DNA of 5,460 nucleotides, from assembly GCA_964396335.1 (NCBI GenBank), contig CAYNEX010000160.1, forward strand, positions 1 to 5,460. Direction: 5' to 3'. The first letter of the stretch is position 1. Every line of letters starts with the position of its first letter. The translations under genes and the position numbers were made by a program. The stretch comes from ZC4RG30 sp964396335 (GTDB taxonomy: Bacteria > Pseudomonadota > Gammaproteobacteria > Steroidobacterales > Steroidobacteraceae). Shown here one piece after another: positions 4,388-5,460 of this stretch. Under the pieces are notes generated by a model. That model worked only from the letters and a program-made list of their open reading frames with translations. It was not told where the DNA came from and ran no database searches.

Positions 4388-5460
4388 GGGCTCCAGCGCC
4401 AGCGCGCCGCTGGCGCGCCGGCCGGCGAGCACCTGCACGCCCTGGCTGATGTCGGCGCCGGAGGGCGTCTGGAAGGCGCGCAGCCCGAACTGCGGCAGGA
4501 TCGCGTACAGGTGGTCGAAGATGTCCGCCTGCACCCCTTCGTGCACCACCCAGGCGGTGCTGGCGGTGAAGCAGTAGATCTCCAGCGGCAGGCCCTGCGG
4601 GCCCGGCTGCAGCTGCCGCACCATGTGGATCATGTCCTTGTTGATGTGCGGGTGGTTGGCGATGTAGTTCGACACATAGGCGCGGAAGGTGCCGATGTTG
4701 GTCACCCGCCGCTCGTTCAACGGGTCGATCCCCTTCTCGCGCAGCTTCGAGTTGAACTCATCGAGCTCGGCGCGCTTCTTCTCCAGGTAGCCCCGCAGCA
4801 GCACCAGCCGGTCGAGGCTGTCGCGCTCCTCGTCGCTGAGGAACCTCACCGAGGTCTGGTCGATGTACAGCGCGCGCTTGATGCGCCGGCCGCCGGACTC
4901 GAACATGCCGCGCCAGTTCTTGTAGCTCTCGCTGATCAGGCGCCAGGTGGGGATCATCGTGATGGTCTTGTCCCAGTTGCGCACCTTGACGGTGTGCAGC
5001 GAGATGTCCATCACGTCGCCGTCGGCATTGAGCTGCGGCATCTCGATCCAGTCGCCGACGCGCAGCATGTCGTGCGCCGACAGCTGCACGCTGGCGACGA
5101 AGGACAGCAGCGTGTCCTTGAATACCAGCATCAGCACCGCGGTCATCGCACCGAGGCCCGACAGCAGGATCAGCGGATCGCGCTGGAACAGCGCCGCCAC
5201 GATCAGGATGGCGCCGATCATGAAGATGCCGATGCGCGCCAGCTGCAGGTATCCCTTGATGGGGCGCGACTTTGCGCGTTCCGGGTCGGCCTGGTCATAG
5301 ACGGCACCCACCGCGTTCAGCGCGTGGCTCAGCGCCAGCGCCAGCGTGAACACCACGTAGGCGCCGGCCACGCCGCGCACGACGGTCACCACCAGCGGCG
5401 AGAGCCCCTCCACGTAAGGGATGCCGTAGTGGACCACCAGCGCCGGCACCACATCGGCCA
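4370..5460 (-). CDS. ybdG: YbdG-type mechanosensitive channel of the MscS family (5' end beyond window)
   Basis: This inner-membrane channel gates under osmotic membrane tension. About 362 residues are visible; the frame stays open through base 5460, so the N-terminus (about 50-70 residues, probably the first membrane segment) is missing. Counting from the GTG at 5452: hydrophobic segments at about 20-45, 71-90 and 98-124. The last contains GLGAMTAVLMLVFKD, the pore-lining TM3 signature (5161-5081). A soluble MscS beta domain follows with GDWIEMP (133-139) and TVKVRNWDKTIT. SGGRRIKR (186-193), TNIGTFRAY (251-259) and HPHINKDM are features I recognise from Escherichia coli YbdG rather than short MscS. 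A charged helix at 205-245 sits where YbdG carries its extra insertion. The tail after about residue 335 is Ala/Arg/Gly-rich and poorly conserved. It converges on the nitrogen operon with an 18-base gap and shows no functional link to it. The stop is TAG at 4370-4372. Confidence 0.92.
   Translation of the reverse strand, partial: ADVVPALVVHYGIPYVEGLSPLVVTVVRGVAGAYVVFTLALALSHALNAVGAVYDQADPERAKSRPIKGYLQLARIGIFMIGAILIVAALFQRDPLILLSGLGAMTAVLMLVFKDTLLSFVASVQLSAHDMLRVGDWIEMPQLNADGDVMDISLHTVKVRNWDKTITMIPTWRLISESYKNWRGMFESGGRRIKRALYIDQTSVRFLSDEERDSLDRLVLLRGYLEKKRAELDEFNSKLREKGIDPLNERRVTNIGTFRAYVSNYIANHPHINKDMIHMVRQLQPGPQGLPLEIYCFTASTAWVVHEGVQADIFDHLYAILPQFGLRAFQTPSGADISQGVQVLAGRRASGALALEPGARGE
4396..4416. 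repeat. perfect 9-bp inverted repeat inside the 3' end of the channel gene
   Basis: GCGCCAGCG and CGCTGGCGC form a perfect 9-base-pair stem around a three-base CGC loop. It lies in codons for the Ala/Arg/Leu-rich C-terminal tail and is 8 bases from the junction hairpin. The stem is GC-only apart from one A-T pair. Chance is plausible in DNA of this composition, but the two hairpins together cover most of the convergent 3' junction. Confidence 0.4.

Noticed and set aside
5450..5452. GTG at 5452 as the true start of the channel gene
   Set aside because: The frame stays open to the window edge. The visible protein lacks the first membrane segment expected of YbdG proteins, so the gene is treated as partial.

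Overview
The window is gene-dense, GC-rich DNA with strong G/C preference at third codon positions. The protein sequences look proteobacterial, probably beta- or gammaproteobacterial. The YbdG-type channel at the right end is very close to the Enterobacteria family pattern, but I cannot name a genus.

Layout: (1) bases 2-94 hold the last 30 codons of an unidentified plus-strand gene. (2) Bases 91-4351 hold four plus-strand genes read as one tightly coupled unit: a type III glutamine synthetase-like ligase (GlnT/GmaS family), a class II glutamine amidotransferase (MgsA/GlxB), a free-standing GXGXG beta-helix protein (MgsB/GlxC) and an FMN/Fe-S glutamate synthase-like barrel (MgsC/GlxD). The junctions are ATGA, TGATG, ATGA and TGAGTG, with Shine-Dalgarno sites lying inside the preceding genes. 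(3) An 18-base gap and a hairpin separate this unit from a convergent minus-strand gene at 4370-5460 for a YbdG/MscS-type mechanosensitive channel. Its N-terminus lies beyond the window.

How the genes work together: the three genes 1431-4351 are the three parts of a glutamate synthase (glutaminase, central FMN barrel, C-terminal beta-helix) encoded as separate subunits, with a glutamine-synthetase-like enzyme at the head. This is the gene content of the synthetic half of the N-methylglutamate pathway (gmaS + mgsABC) and of the rhizobial glnT/glxBCD genes. Two observations argue against ordinary ammonia assimilation. The ligase has lost the Asp, Ser and Glu that form the ammonium pocket of GSI. 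The barrel has lost residues that, as I recall, hold 2-oxoglutarate in GltB. A gamma-glutamyl-amide system handling methylamine or another small amine is the best reading, but the substrate is inferred. The N-methylglutamate dehydrogenase genes (mgdABCD) and any glutamate synthase small subunit are not in this window.

No RNA genes, mobile elements, CRISPR arrays or intergenic stretches over 300 bases are present. The family assignments are firm. The physiological role, the upstream gene and the terminator function of the hairpins are uncertain.
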